From Pseudomonas nitroreducens TX1 (GTDB lineage: Bacteria > Pseudomonadota > Gammaproteobacteria > Pseudomonadales > Pseudomonadaceae): a DNA stretch of 59,242 nucleotides. The notes under the pieces are model-generated. The model was not told where the DNA came from. It did not search any database and worked only from the letters and a program-made list of their open reading frames with translations. Both the position numbers and the translations under genes were made by a program. The stretch spans positions 1 through 59,242 of the forward strand of contig NZ_AMZB01000132.1 in NCBI RefSeq assembly GCF_000313755.1, written 5' to 3'. Within the stretch, counting starts at the first letter, position 1. Every line of letters begins with the position of its first letter. Shown here one piece after another: positions 19,118-28,532 of this stretch.

Positions 19118-20160
19118 GCCTCGGTCTCCAGCAGGCGCCAGCGCAGTTTTTCACCAGCACGCAGCGGGATCACGTCGAAGTCGCCGAACGGCAGGGCCGC
19201 CGGGGCTTCCCATTCTTCGCGGACCAGGGTGATGCGGTCGCTGTTGCGCGGCAGGCTGTAGAAGTCCGGGCCGTGGAAGCTGGCAAAGCCTTCCAGCTTG
19301 TCCAGCGCATTGCGCTGCTCGAAGGCTTCGGCGTACAGCTCGATGGCGGCGTAGGCGGTGTAGCAGCCGGCGCAACCGCAGGCGGCTTCCTTTGCATGGC
19401 GCGCGTGCGGAGCCGAGTCGGTGCCGAGGAAAAACTTCGGGCTGCCGCTGGTGGCCGCATCCAGCAGGGCTTCCTGGTGGGTGTTGCGCTTGAGGATCGG
19501 CAGGCAATAGAAGTGCGGGCGGATGCCGCCAACCAGCATGTGGTTGCGGTTGTACAGCAGGTGGTGCGCGGTGATGGTGGCGCCGACGTTGGCCGGGGCG
19601 GCCTTGACGAAGGCGGCGGCATCGCCGGTGGTGATGTGCTCGAAGACCACCTTGAGGGTCGGGAAACGCTCGACCACTCGGGCCAGGTGCTCGTCGATGA
19701 AGCGCTTCTCGCGGTCGAAAACGTCGACTTCGGCGCGGGTCACCTCACCGTGCACCAGCAGCGGCAGGCCGACCTCGGCCATGGCTTCGAGCACATGGAA
19801 GATGTTGTCGACACTGGTGACGCCGGAATCGGAGTTGGTGGTGGCGCCGGCCGGGTACAGCTTGGCGGCGTGCACGAAGCCGGAGGCCTTGGCGGCGCGG
19901 ACTTCCTCGACGCTGGTGCGGTCGGTGAGGTAGAGCACCATCAGCGGCTCGAAGCGGCTGCCGGCCGGGCGGGCGGCGAGGATGCGCTGGCGGTAGGCGT
20001 CGGCTTCGGCGGCGGTGCGCACCGGCGGGACCAGGTTCGGCATGATGATGGCACGGCCGAAGGTGCGGGCGGCATCGCCGACGGTTTGCGCGAGTGCGGC
20101 GCCGTCGCGCAGGTGGATGTGCCAGTCGTCGGGGCGCAGGAGTGTCAGGCGGTCGGACAT
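19114..20160 (-). CDS. pyrC: Dihydroorotase, class II
   Basis: A 348-residue zinc enzyme of pyrimidine synthesis that interconverts carbamoyl aspartate and dihydroorotate. Metal ligands H14 and H16 lie in [10 protein letters not shown], the carboxylated lysine is in [13 protein letters not shown], and further ligands in LLVHGEV and VFEHITT. The ATG at 20160 gives the normal [14 protein letters not shown] start; an open frame further upstream to 20229 is unsupported. It forms a two-gene operon with rnt, as in P. aeruginosa. Confidence 0.95.
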   Translation of the reverse strand: MSDRLTLLRPDDWHIHLRDGAALAQTVGDAARTFGRAIIMPNLVPPVRTAAEADAYRQRILAARPAGSRFEPLMVLYLTDRTSVEEVRAAKASGFVHAAKLYPAGATTNSDSGVTSVDNIFHVLEAMAEVGLPLLVHGEVTRAEVDVFDREKRFIDEHLARVVERFPTLKVVFEHITTGDAAAFVKAAPANVGATITAHHLLYNRNHMLVGGIRPHFYCLPILKRNTHQEALLDAATSGSPKFFLGTDSAPHARHAKEAACGCAGCYTAYAAIELYAEAFEQRNALDKLEGFASFHGPDFYSLPRNSDRITLVREEWEAPAALPFGDFDVIPLRAGEKLRWRLLETEA

Positions 20161-20298
20161 GCGGATTCCAGGGGTGCGGTTGCAGCGGGAAGAGGGGGAA
20201 ATGCTACCGGAAAAGGCCGCCGCCGGCACTCGCTATCAAGTTTTGCCAGCGCCGACCGATAGATTGTGGGACGCCTTTTTACCTGTGTGGATGCCACC

Positions 20299-21294
20299 GT
20301 GCGCCAGTCTTCTCTTCTTCTGCTCACACTTTGCGCAAGCCTGCCGGCCTGGGGGCTGACCTTCCAGCCGCGCCTGGAGAGCGCTCAGTGGACGGTGGCG
20401 GGGGATCAGTTCGAGTGCCGGCTGTCGCAGAGCGTGGGGGCCTTCGGTGTGGGGGAGTTCGTCTGGCGTGCCGGTGAACAGCCCACTTTCCGCCTCAAGT
20501 CGCAACAGGGCTGGCTGGACACCGGTTCGGCGACCCTGCTGGCCGCCGCGCCGCCATGGCGGCCGGGGCAGGGCGACCTGAACCTGGGCTCGGTGCGCGT
20601 AGGCGCTGGCGATGTACCGTTCAACAGCACCCAGCAGCAGGCCGGGCGACTGCTTGGCGGGCTGCTGGAAGGCCGTACGCCGGAAGTCCGCCATCGCACG
20701 CGTACCGGCGAGAGTCTGCTGGTGCGCCTGCTGCCGACGCGTTTCGCCGACGGATATGCGCAGTTCCAGGACTGTTCGACAAAGATGCTTCCGGTCAACT
20801 TCGACCAGGTGCGCCAGAGCCAGGTCGGCTTCCCCGACGGCGGCACCGAAGTCGACCCGCTGGGGCGCGCCAAGCTGGACATCATCCTGCAATACATGAA
20901 GGCCGATCCTACGGTGAACCGCATCGAACTGGATGGCCACTCCGACAACAGCGGCAACCGCCTGGCCAACCGTGAGGCCTCGCGCCGGCGCGCCGTCGCC
21001 GTGATGGAGTACCTCAAGGCCAACGGCGTGGCGGAATCGCAGATCACCGTGCGCTTCTATGGCGAGCGCTACCCGCTGGTGAAAAACAACTCCGCCTCCA
21101 ACCGCGCGAAGAACCGCCGCGTGACGGTGAACCTGTCCCGCGAGGCGGTCGTCGAGCAGGCTCCCGCGGAAGCTCCGCCAGCCACCTCCGCACCGGCGCC
21201 CGCCGCCAGCGCACCGGCTCAGGGCACCCCCGCAGCGCCAGCCGCCAATGCCGCCAACCCACCTGCTACCCCGCCCGCTGCACCCAAGGGCTGA
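20299..21294 (+). CDS. motY: Sodium-type flagellar stator protein MotY
   Basis: About 331 residues: a signal peptide (SSLLLLTLCASLPAWG), the MotY N-terminal stator-binding domain (LTFQPRLESAQWTVAGDQFECRLSQ onward) and a C-terminal OmpA-like peptidoglycan-binding domain (IELDGHSDNSGN, ASRRRAVAVMEYL). A Pro/Ala-rich tail of about 45 residues follows. MotY forms the T ring below the outer membrane and holds stators around the motor. The start is uncertain: GTG at 20299 puts the signal peptide at the N-terminus, but GTG at 20287 and 20266 are in frame and none has a good ribosome binding site. Confidence 0.88.
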   Translation: MRQSSLLLLTLCASLPAWGLTFQPRLESAQWTVAGDQFECRLSQSVGAFGVGEFVWRAGEQPTFRLKSQQGWLDTGSATLLAAAPPWRPGQGDLNLGSVRVGAGDVPFNSTQQQAGRLLGGLLEGRTPEVRHRTRTGESLLVRLLPTRFADGYAQFQDCSTKMLPVNFDQVRQSQVGFPDGGTEVDPLGRAKLDIILQYMKADPTVNRIELDGHSDNSGNRLANREASRRRAVAVMEYLKANGVAESQITVRFYGERYPLVKNNSASNRAKNRRVTVNLSREAVVEQAPAEAPPATSAPAPAASAPAQGTPAAPAANAANPPATPPAAPKG

Positions 21295-21426
21295 GCTGCG
21301 GCGCCGGGTCGCACAGACGATAGTATTTGTCGCTTTGTCGTCAAAAGCTGTCGCCCCTCTGTAAATTATTCCGAGCGGACAGTAGAATCGGCCCCTTTCG
21401 TGACAACCCCCGTGGAGTTGAGTGGC

Positions 21427-22644
<1,218 letters not shown>

Positions 22645-22671
22645 TAAGCTTGCGTCTCCCGTGACAAGCAG

Positions 22672-22700
22672 ACCCCGGCCACGAGCCGGGGTTTGTGTTT
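22672..22700 (+). terminator. Terminator of argG
   Basis: ACCCCGGC and GCCGGGGT form the stem around a five-base loop, followed by a T-rich tail. It lies 27 bases after the argG stop. Confidence 0.75.
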
Positions 22701-22739
22701 ATAAGCCCACTATCCGGGCACCTGATGAGGAAAGAACCG

Positions 22740-23132
22740 ATGAGACTGCTGCACACCATGCTGCGCGTCGGCGACATGGACAAATCCATCGCCTTCTACA
22801 CCGAAGTCCTGGGCATGACCCTGCTGCGCCGCAAGGATTACCCGGACGGCCAGTTCACCCTGGCCTTCGTCGGCTACGGCAACGAGGACGACAACAGCGT
22901 CATCGAGCTGACCTACAACTGGGGCGTGGACAAGTACGAGCTGGGCACCGGCTATGGCCACATCGCCCTGGAAGTGGCCGACGTCTACAAGGCCTGCGAA
23001 GACATCCGCTCCCGTGGCGGCAAGATCACCCGCGAGCCGGGCCCGATGAAGCACGGCACCAGCATCCTGGCCTTCGTCGAGGACCCGGACGGCTACAAGA
23101 TCGAGCTGCTGAGCCCGCAACGCAAGGATTGA
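22740..23132 (+). CDS. gloA: Lactoylglutathione lyase (glyoxalase I)
   Basis: A 130-residue metalloenzyme converting the methylglyoxal-glutathione hemithioacetal to S-lactoylglutathione. Metal ligands H5, E56, H74 and E122 fall at exactly the E. coli positions. Its short length places it with the nickel-type, non-zinc class. The start at 22740 follows GAGGAAAG and gives the standard [13 protein letters not shown]; a frame extension to 22695 is within the argG terminator region. Confidence 0.95.
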   Translation: MRLLHTMLRVGDMDKSIAFYTEVLGMTLLRRKDYPDGQFTLAFVGYGNEDDNSVIELTYNWGVDKYELGTGYGHIALEVADVYKACEDIRSRGGKITREPGPMKHGTSILAFVEDPDGYKIELLSPQRKD

Positions 23133-23163
23133 TCCTGCATCTTCACGCAGACCTCCTGACGAG

Positions 23164-23192
23164 AAACCCCGCCACCCTGGCGGGGTTTTTCT
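23164..23192 (+). terminator. Terminator of gloA
   Basis: AAACCCCGCCA pairs with TGGCGGGGTTT, followed by TTTC. It lies 32 bases after the gloA stop. Confidence 0.85.
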
Positions 23193-23429
23193 TTCTGGCT
23201 GTCATCAGAAAGTCACCCCAGCGTTCATACTCAAGGGGCATCGACGTCGGACGCGTCGATTGCGGAAGCAGTTTCCGCCATTCGCTTGTCACAGTCAGAA
23301 GGAGCGCGCTGCGGGCTGGAGAATCCCCGCCGCGACGCCCCCGGCAGTGACGGCCGAACGGACGGCCGCATCGATTTATCGGAAGGCCCCGCGCTTTGAC
23401 GCCCGGCTTCCATCGTCAAGGAATACAGC
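23193..23429. other. Leader region of ppnN, no gene seen
   Basis: I see no protein or RNA gene in this stretch. It contains short GC-rich inverted repeats (for example around 23239-23259) of unknown meaning, and presumably the ppnN promoter. Confidence 0.4.
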
Positions 23430-24821
23430 ATGTCCCCAAGACCGGTTAACAACGCCTCGGTCAGCCCCAAGGGCAGCCTCGAAACCCTCTCCCAACGTGA
23501 AGTCCACCAGCTCAGCGAAGCGGGCTCTGGCAGTACCTACAAACTCTTTCGCCAGTGTGCCCTGGCCATCCTCAACACGGGCACGCAGATCGACAACGCC
23601 AAGCACATCCTCGATGCCTACCGCGACTTCGAGCTGGAAATCCACCAGCAGGACCGCGGCGTGCGCCTGGAACTGTTCAACGCGCCGGCCGACGCCTTCG
23701 TCGATGGCGAGATGATCGCCAGCACCCGTGAAATGCTGTTCAGCGCCCTGCGCGACATCGTCTACACCCAGAATGCGCTGAACAGCCGACGCTTCGGCCT
23801 CGACAGCTCGGCCGGCATCACCGACTACGTCTTCCACCTGCTGCGCAACGCGCGCGCCCTGCACGCCGGCGTGGAGCCGAAGATCGTCGTGTGCTGGGGC
23901 GGCCACTCCATCAGCACCAACGAGTACAAGTACACCAAGAAGGTGGGCCATGAGCTGGGCCTGCGCAGCCTCGATGTCTGCACCGGCTGCGGCCCGGGCG
24001 TGATGAAGGGCCCGATGAAGGGTGCCACCATCGGCCATGCCAAGCAGCGCATCACTGACGGCCGCTACCTGGGGCTGACCGAGCCGGGGATCATCGCCGC
24101 CGAGGCGCCGAACCCCATCGTCAACGAACTGGTGATCCTGCCGGACATCGAGAAGCGCCTGGAGGCCTTCGTCCGCGTCGGCCATGGCATCATCGTATTC
24201 CCCGGCGGCGTGGGCACGGCGGAGGAATTCCTCTACCTGCTGGGCATCCTCATGCATCCTGAGAACCAGGACATGCCGTTCCCCCTGGTGCTCACCGGCC
24301 CGCGCAGCGCGGCGGCGTACATCGAACAGCTGCATGCCTTCGTCGGTGCGACCCTGGGCGAGGCGGCGCAGAAACGCTACCGCATCATCATCGACGACCC
24401 GGCGGAAGTAGCGCGGGAAATGAGCACTGGCCTCAAGCGGGTCAAGCAGTTCCGCCGCGAGCGCAACGATGCCTACCACTTCAACTGGCTGCTGAAGATC
24501 GACGAAGGCTTCCAGCGCCCGTTCGAACCGACCCACGAGAACATGGCAAGCCTGGACCTGGGCCGCGACGTGCCGCCCCACGAGCTGGCGGCGAACCTGC
24601 GCCGGGCCTTCTCCGGCATTGTCGCCGGCAACGTGAAGGAACATGGCATCCGCATGATCGAGGCGTTCGGCCCCTACGAGATCAACGGCGACGCCGCCAT
24701 CATGGAACCCCTGGATGCCCTGCTGCAGGCCTTCGTCGAACAGCACCGCATGAAGCTGCCGGGTGGTGCGGCCTACGAACCGTGCTACCGCGTGGTGCAG
24801 CGCGCGAGCGTCGCGGTGTGA
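23430..24821 (+). CDS. ppnN: Pyrimidine/purine nucleotide 5'-monophosphate nucleosidase PpnN
   Basis: A 463-residue homologue of E. coli PpnN (YgdH). The central LOG-type Rossmann domain carries the nucleotide-binding GCGPGVMKGPMKGA and the catalytic PGGVGTAEE motif. An N-terminal helical extension (about residues 1-140) and a C-terminal extension (about 370-463) are both family specific. The enzyme cleaves purine and pyrimidine monophosphates to base and ribose 5-phosphate, and the E. coli protein is stimulated by (p)ppGpp. The length matches the full three-domain form. The gene stands alone between gloA and a repeat-filled gap. Confidence 0.92.
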   Translation: MSPRPVNNASVSPKGSLETLSQREVHQLSEAGSGSTYKLFRQCALAILNTGTQIDNAKHILDAYRDFELEIHQQDRGVRLELFNAPADAFVDGEMIASTREMLFSALRDIVYTQNALNSRRFGLDSSAGITDYVFHLLRNARALHAGVEPKIVVCWGGHSISTNEYKYTKKVGHELGLRSLDVCTGCGPGVMKGPMKGATIGHAKQRITDGRYLGLTEPGIIAAEAPNPIVNELVILPDIEKRLEAFVRVGHGIIVFPGGVGTAEEFLYLLGILMHPENQDMPFPLVLTGPRSAAAYIEQLHAFVGATLGEAAQKRYRIIIDDPAEVAREMSTGLKRVKQFRRERNDAYHFNWLLKIDEGFQRPFEPTHENMASLDLGRDVPPHELAANLRRAFSGIVAGNVKEHGIRMIEAFGPYEINGDAAIMEPLDALLQAFVEQHRMKLPGGAAYEPCYRVVQRASVAV

Positions 24822-24868
24822 CCCTGTAGGCGACTGTGTCTTCTTCTTGCCCTGGGTGCCTGCGATTT

Positions 24869-25103
24869 CCCTCTCCCTAACCCTCTCCCTGAAGGGAGAG
24901 GGGACTTTCCGGTGCGCAGTAAAACCCCTGTGCTTGCCGGCGGTTTCTGCGTTATCCGAGAGCACCGAACGACTGCCTCTCCGTGAAGTGAGAGGGGCCT
25001 TTCCGGTGCGCATGGAAAGCCCTGCGCTTGCCGGCGGTTTCTGCGTTATCCGGGAGCACCGAACGATTCCCTCTCCCTTCAGGGAGAGGGCTGGGGAGAG
25101 GGC
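24869..25103. repeat. CT/GA-rich palindromic repeats with an internal 94-base duplication (copy 3)
   Basis: Three palindromes lie here: 24869-24904 (forward type), a degenerate one at 24976-24996, and 25069-25103 (inverted type). The stretch from 24906 is repeated in direct orientation from 25000 with a period of 94 bases (TTTCCGGTGCGCA ... GAGCACCGAACGA). This is best read as an inverted pair whose right half and interior were duplicated in tandem. Together with the REP at 25131 it fills the 407-base gap between ppnN and the PA3496-like gene, in which no gene is seen. Confidence 0.85.
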
Positions 25104-25130
25104 AAGCCCGGGCTTAGAGGGCGGGCCATG

Positions 25131-25156
25131 CCTGGATCGCGAGCAAGCTCGCTCTA
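25131..25156. repeat. Single Pseudomonas REP element
   Basis: GATCGCGAGCAAGCTCGCTC is the core of the common Pseudomonas REP palindrome, also present as a pair at 39957-40035. Here only one arm is present. Confidence 0.75.
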
Positions 25157-25171
25157 CGAAGAGCAGAAAAC

Positions 25172-25200
25172 AAAAGCCCCGCCAGGATGCGGGGCTTTTT
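25172..25200. terminator. Terminator downstream of the PA3496-like gene
   Basis: AAAAGCCCCGC and GCGGGGCTTTT form a strong stem with T on either strand. It can end the minus-strand gene at 25229 and any plus-strand read-through from ppnN. Confidence 0.82.
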
Positions 25201-25228
25201 CATGCGGGTACTTCGTTCAGGAGAAGGC

Positions 25229-25411
25229 TTACAGATCGAAATCGTAGTCGGACAGTTGGCGCTGCAGGCGACGCTCTTCCAGGTAGTTGTCGATGATGCG
25301 GCGCTTGGTCAGGTTGGTCTTGGCGACCTCTGCTGTGGCTTCTGCGCCGTCATCGCTGTCGTCTGTGCTGACATCGTCCTCGAGTTCGAGGTCTTCTTTG
25401 TCGTTTGCCAT
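25229..25411 (-). CDS. PA3496-family small protein
   Basis: A 60-residue protein with an acidic first half (DKEDLELEDDVSTDDSDDG) and a basic, helical second half (KRRIIDNYLEERRLQRQL) ending in DYDFDL. It matches the PA3496 family of pseudomonads, annotated only as a putative envelope integrity protein. There is no signal peptide or membrane segment. It is 107 bases downstream of the nth stop on the same strand. The function is not established. Confidence 0.8.
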   Translation of the reverse strand: MANDKEDLELEDDVSTDDSDDGAEATAEVAKTNLTKRRIIDNYLEERRLQRQLSDYDFDL

Positions 25412-25518
25412 TCAGTGCACTCCACAACACGGGGTGTGTTGGCGCCCCTTATAACGACAAAGGGCCAAGCGGTAAAAAAGATTTTTTCAATCGGCCTGAA
25501 GGAATTTTCCCATAACGC

Positions 25519-26157
25519 TCAATCGTCCGAAGTCTTGTGCTTGAACTCGCACAAGTCCTCGATTCGGCAGCTACCACACTGCGGCTTGCGCGCCTTGCAG
25601 ACGTAGCGCCCATGCAGGATCAGCCAGTGGTGCGCATCCAGCAGGTATTCCTTGGGCACGAACTTGAGCAGCTTGCGCTCCACCTCCAGCACGTTGCGCC
25701 CCGGTGCGATGTTGGTGCGGTTGGAGACGCGAAAGATGTGCGTATCCACTGCCATCGCCGGCTGTCGGAAAGCCGTGTTGAGGACCACGTTCGCGGTCTT
25801 GCGGCCCACCCCCGGCAAGGCTTCCAGGTCTTCGCGATTCTCCGGCACCTTGCCGCCGTGCTTCTCGATGAGGATGCGGCAGGTCTCGATGGTGTTCTTC
25901 GCCTTGCTGTTGTACAGGCCGATGGTCTTGATGTACTCGGACAAGCCTTCCACACCGAGGGCGTAGATCGCCTCCGGGGTATTGGCCACCGGATAGAGCT
26001 TGGCGGTGGCCTTGTTCACCCCGACGTCGGTGGCCTGGGCGGAGAGCAGCACGGCAATGAGCAGCTCGAAGGGCGTGCTGTAGGCCAGCTCGGTTTCGGG
26101 GTTGGGATTGTCTTCCTTGAGTCGGCGGAAAATCTCCGCGCGCTTGGCGGCATTCAT
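25519..26157 (-). CDS. nth: Endonuclease III
   Basis: A 212-residue bifunctional DNA glycosylase/AP lyase that removes oxidised pyrimidines. The helix-hairpin-helix LPGVGRKTANVVL holds the catalytic K120; D138 follows in AVDTH. The 4Fe-4S ligands C187, C194, C197 and C203 are all present, at the same numbering as E. coli. Its start overlaps the rsxE stop by four bases, so it is the last or next-to-last gene of the rsx operon, as in E. coli and P. aeruginosa. Confidence 0.96.
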   Translation of the reverse strand: MNAAKRAEIFRRLKEDNPNPETELAYSTPFELLIAVLLSAQATDVGVNKATAKLYPVANTPEAIYALGVEGLSEYIKTIGLYNSKAKNTIETCRILIEKHGGKVPENREDLEALPGVGRKTANVVLNTAFRQPAMAVDTHIFRVSNRTNIAPGRNVLEVERKLLKFVPKEYLLDAHHWLILHGRYVCKARKPQCGSCRIEDLCEFKHKTSDD

Positions 26158-26867
26158 TCGATCACTCCGGTCACGCGGACGCGTGGGCGCTCGGTTGCGG
26201 GCTCGTCGCCCGCTGGCGTCTTGGCGCGGTCCGCCAGGCTTTCATCGATACGGTTTTTCAGGGCAATCAGCAGGCCCAGCGCCAGGAAGGCGCCGGGCGG
26301 CAGCACGGCCAGCAGCAGCCCCTGGTAGCCAGGGATCTGTAGCTTCCACTCGGCGGCGCTTGGGCCGAACAGCAGGTCCATACCGGCGAACAGCGTGCCG
26401 TGGCCGAGCAGCTCGCGCAGTGTGCCGATGGCCAGCAGGACGAGGGCGAAGCCCAGCCCCATCATCAGTCCGTCGAAGGCCGAGCGCACCACGTTGTGGG
26501 TCGAGGCGAAGGACTGAGCACGGCCGAGGATCACACAGTTGGTGGTGATCAGCGGCACGAAGATGCCCAGCACTTCGTACAGCTCATAGCGCCACGCCTG
26601 CATCAGCAGCTCGACGCAGGTGGTCAGGGCGGCTATGACCAGCAGGAAGGCCGGCAGGCGCACGGCCTCGCTCAGCGTGCCGCGGATCAGCGATACGGCG
26701 ACGCTGGAGCAGACCAGCACGAAGAGTGTCGCCAGCCCCAGGCCGAAGGCATTGACCATGGAGCTGCTGGTGCCCAGCAGCGGACACAGGCCGAGCAGTT
26801 GCACCAGGCCGGGGTTGTTCTTCCACAGGCCCTGCAGGGCGATTTCGCGGTAACCGGGATTATTCAT
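26154..26867 (-). CDS. rsxE: Electron transport complex subunit RsxE/RnfE
   Basis: A 237-residue inner membrane subunit of the Rnf/Rsx complex, paralogous to RsxA, with six hydrophobic segments. The conserved [20 protein letters not shown] and [14 protein letters not shown] stretches each hold a cysteine that ligates the shared membrane Fe-S cluster with RsxA. The start at 26867 lies inside the end of rsxG (eight-base overlap), and the stop overlaps nth, showing a tightly coupled operon. The last 30 residues are a hydrophilic tail. Confidence 0.95.
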   Translation of the reverse strand: MNNPGYREIALQGLWKNNPGLVQLLGLCPLLGTSSSMVNAFGLGLATLFVLVCSSVAVSLIRGTLSEAVRLPAFLLVIAALTTCVELLMQAWRYELYEVLGIFVPLITTNCVILGRAQSFASTHNVVRSAFDGLMMGLGFALVLLAIGTLRELLGHGTLFAGMDLLFGPSAAEWKLQIPGYQGLLLAVLPPGAFLALGLLIALKNRIDESLADRAKTPAGDEPATERPRVRVTGVIE

Positions 26868-27495
26868 GCTTTTCTCCCGAGGCGGCGGGGGCGAGCAGCT
26901 CCGACTTGTGCGCATCGAAGTACTGCAGCGCCAGGTGCGTGGCCTTGACCACCGCACGCGGGGTCACGGTGGCGCCAGCAAATTGATCGAACTGGCCGCC
27001 GTCCTTCTTCACGTTCCAGCCGGCGTCGGCCGGGTCGCTCAGCGAGCGGCCGTCGAAGCCGTGCAGCCAGTCGCTCTTGCCCAGTTCGATACGGTCGCCC
27101 TGGCCCGGTGTTTCGTGATGGGCCACGACCCGCACGCCGAGCAGATGGCCCTGTACGGTTACGCCCACCAGCAACTGGATCGAGCCGCCGTAACCATCCC
27201 GCGCCACGGGCTGGAGCACGACTGCGGTGGGCTGCCCCTGCAGCCGGGCGATGTAGGCGGGCGCCGGCTCGTCGCGGCCCAGCAGCTTGGGATCGAAGAC
27301 GCTGACCTGGGTTTCCAGCGGGTGGTTGTCGTAGCTGCCACTGGGCAGCAGCGCCAGCAAAGCACGGCCACGCGCTTCGCGCTGGGCGGTGTCGATGCGC
27401 TGGGCGGTGAATTGGTGAACGGTCGCCACCACGCCAGTGGCGATCAGTGCGACCATGCCTAGCGCCAGGATGCTCTTGAGCAACTCGCGGTTCAT
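26860..27495 (-). CDS. rsxG: Electron transport complex subunit RsxG/RnfG
   Basis: A 211-residue subunit with one N-terminal membrane helix (about residues 8-27) and a periplasmic FMN domain. FMN is attached covalently through a phosphoester to a threonine; here the site is T176 in [10 protein letters not shown]. It overlaps rsxD by four bases and rsxE by eight. Confidence 0.94.
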   Translation of the reverse strand: MNRELLKSILALGMVALIATGVVATVHQFTAQRIDTAQREARGRALLALLPSGSYDNHPLETQVSVFDPKLLGRDEPAPAYIARLQGQPTAVVLQPVARDGYGGSIQLLVGVTVQGHLLGVRVVAHHETPGQGDRIELGKSDWLHGFDGRSLSDPADAGWNVKKDGGQFDQFAGATVTPRAVVKATHLALQYFDAHKSELLAPAASGEKHE

Positions 27496-28532
27496 CGATC
27501 ACCCGCCTTGAAGCCGCGCTCGGGCTTCTTGTGCCCGTAGGTGCGCGGGCGGGTGAAGTAGTCGAGGGTCGGTGCGGCGAGATTCATCAGCAGCACGGCG
27601 AAGGCCAGTCCGTCGGGGTAGCCGCCCCAGGCGCGGATCACGTAGGTGAGCATGCCGACGCCGATGCCGAACAGCAGCCGGCCGCGGTGGCTGGTGGCGC
27701 CGGAGACCGGGTCGGTGACGATGAAGAAGGCGCCCAGCATGGTCGCGCCGCTGAACAGGTGTAGCAGCGGTGAGCCGTGGGAGTCGGAGCCGGAGCCATT
27801 CCAGAACAGCAGGCTCATGACGAACAGGCCGCCGAGCATGCCCACCGGCGCGTGCCAGGTGAACAGCTTGCGCCAGAGCAGGAACAGCCCGCCGGCGAGG
27901 AAGGCCAGGTTGACCAGTTCCGCACCGCGTCCGCCGACGCTGCCGAAAGCCGGCGATTGCGCCAGCAGTTCCTCCATGGTCAGGCTGTGGTTGTTGCGCA
28001 CCACGTCCAGTGCCGTCGCGCCGACCCAGGCGTCCGGGCCCTGGCTGGCGACGCCGAGGATCTGCCGCAGGCCCTCGACGACACCCAGGGCGTTGTCCGG
28101 CGCGGGCCACTGACTCATCAGCTGCGGGAAGGACACCAGCACCACCGCATAACCCACCATCGCCGGGTTGAACGGGTTCTGTCCTAGGCCACCATACAGG
28201 TGCTTGCCGAAAATCAGCGCGAAGACCGTGGCGACTGCGCTCAACCACCAGGGCGAGTAGGGCGGCAGGGCGAGGGCGAGCAGAACGGCGGTGACCAGGG
28301 CACTGCCGTCCTTGAGGAACAACGTCACCGGGCGGTCGCGCAGCCTGAGCATCAGCGCTTCGGTGGAGAGGGCGAGCAGGCTGCACCAGAGCAGGTTGAA
28401 CAGGGGGCCGACGCCGTACAGGCCGATCAGTACCAGCGCGCCCGGTGCGCAGGCAGCCAGCAGCGTCAGCATCACTCTCTGCGTGCGGTTCGTGCCGGTG
28501 GCGTGGGGCGAGCTGATGGGTGGCAGCCTCAT
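27492..28532 (-). CDS. rsxD: Electron transport complex subunit RsxD/RnfD
   Basis: A 346-residue polytopic inner membrane subunit with about ten helices and covalently bound FMN; the likely attachment site is T173 in WVGATALD. The conserved [19 protein letters not shown] and [13 protein letters not shown] segments are present. The start overlaps the rsxC stop by one base. Confidence 0.94.
   Translation of the reverse strand: MRLPPISSPHATGTNRTQRVMLTLLAACAPGALVLIGLYGVGPLFNLLWCSLLALSTEALMLRLRDRPVTLFLKDGSALVTAVLLALALPPYSPWWLSAVATVFALIFGKHLYGGLGQNPFNPAMVGYAVVLVSFPQLMSQWPAPDNALGVVEGLRQILGVASQGPDAWVGATALDVVRNNHSLTMEELLAQSPAFGSVGGRGAELVNLAFLAGGLFLLWRKLFTWHAPVGMLGGLFVMSLLFWNGSGSDSHGSPLLHLFSGATMLGAFFIVTDPVSGATSHRGRLLFGIGVGMLTYVIRAWGGYPDGLAFAVLLMNLAAPTLDYFTRPRTYGHKKPERGFKAGDR

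Noticed and set aside
24869-25103. Repeat cluster considered as a CRISPR array
   Set aside because: Only two direct units with a 94-base period, palindromes in opposite orientations, similar spacer-like parts, and no cas genes.
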